Positions 63,838 to 64,000 of a DNA stretch of 64,000 bases are shown here, in pieces; positions within the stretch are counted from its first letter, which is position 1, and every line of letters starts with the position of its first letter. The position numbers and the translations under genes were made by a program. The notes beneath the pieces were generated by a model. The model ran no database searches. It was not told where the DNA came from and saw only the letters and a program-made list of their open reading frames with translations. Source of the DNA: Lactovum miscens (lineage in GTDB: Bacteria > Bacillota > Bacilli > Lactobacillales > Streptococcaceae); contig NZ_JACHHV010000002.1 in NCBI RefSeq assembly GCF_014202895.1, positions 45,840 through 109,839 of the forward strand, in the 5' to 3' direction.

Positions 63838-63989
63838 TCTCATATACTCATTATAAAATTATAAGATTCATAAGTGTAAAATAATTGGCGGTAGCTCGAA
63901 AGAGCGATCGCTTTTTGATTTCAGAAAAAGGACAAAAAGAAAAAGAACCTTTAAAATTGAGTTTGCGAAAACAACTTAGAAAGGTTCTT

Positions 63990-64000
63990 ATGGACTCGAT
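63990..64000 (+). CDS. Possible start of a gene running off the window
   Basis: ATG GAC TCG is preceded by AAAGG at 63980-63984, a reasonable ribosome site, which lies in the 3' arm of a hairpin (AAGAACCTTT 63943-63952 with AAAGGTTCTT 63980-63989). Only three codons are visible, so the product cannot be named; a transposase is one possibility. Confidence 0.3.

Noticed and set aside
63900..63916. GCGATCGC palindrome after gapA
   Set aside because: A single occurrence; it is better read as part of a small GAAA-loop hairpin with a T run than as a repeat family.
63980..63992. GGTTCT at the right edge as an IS6-family terminal repeat
   Set aside because: Beyond the first six bases it does not match the IS6/IS1216 end (GGTTCTGTTGCAAAG).
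1..64000. CRISPR arrays, tRNA or rRNA genes, complete insertion sequences or prophage
   Set aside because: I looked for regular repeats, cloverleaf-like sequences, transposase frames and phage genes, and found none I could support.

Overview
This window looks like the replication-origin region of a low-GC member of the Streptococcaceae, most like Lactococcus or a close relative such as Pseudolactococcus or Floricoccus. The evidence is dnaA, dnaN and the lactococcal-type exonuclease pair rexB/rexA, a single dnaJ gene with its own CIRCE element, the DUF3013 and DUF951 families, CodY, and strong extended -10 promoters. The species is inference; no rRNA gene is present. Coordinates of short motifs were counted by hand and may be off by a base.

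Layout. The origin (oriC) lies at about 23.6-23.9 kb between dnaA and parB, with DnaA boxes there and a second small group between dnaA and dnaN. To its left nearly everything runs leftward: dnaA, dnaN, rexB, rexA, a DUF951 gene, ychF, pth, mfd, then the operon rqcP-divIC-HpaB homologue-serine hydrolase-tilS-hpt. Beyond it lie a decayed MerR/TipAS regulator, lysA and a partial aminotransferase. To the right, after parB, an Rrf2 regulator and rarA, most genes run rightward. This is the pattern of two replichores leaving oriC. Two parS sites, in mfd and prmA, flank the origin; parB is present but no parA is seen.

The right arm holds gapB, DUF3013, an ABC-F ATPase, a cation efflux gene, a NUDIX gene, prmA-rsmE, rel and dtd. 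It continues with a HAD phosphatase-plsC pair, dnaJ, a PanE-like reductase, recO, csp, 5-formyl-THF cyclo-ligase-rhomboid, dut-yutD-rlmN, a nitroreductase and ptsHI. Next comes a complete BceAB-type transporter with its BceRS-type two-component system, then a eukaryote-like (GH13_8-type) glycogen branching enzyme under a cre site. The window ends with codY under a CodY box, gatCAB, a DUF536 gene and the main glycolytic gapA.

Most of the window is housekeeping. The points most worth attention are: (1) at least six, and perhaps eight or more, genes whose promoter -10 box sits 5-7 nt before the start codon with no Shine-Dalgarno, predicting leaderless mRNAs; (2) a lone eukaryote-like branching enzyme; (3) an HpaB-type monooxygenase inside the cell-division/tRNA-modification operon; (4) a TTACA-N4-TGTAA operator before bceAB and a second match before dtd; (5) an Rrf2 regulator in the place of parA, divergent from gapB with a perfect inverted repeat between them; (6) a parS site that contains the mfd stop codon; and (7) four small decayed or interrupted genes.
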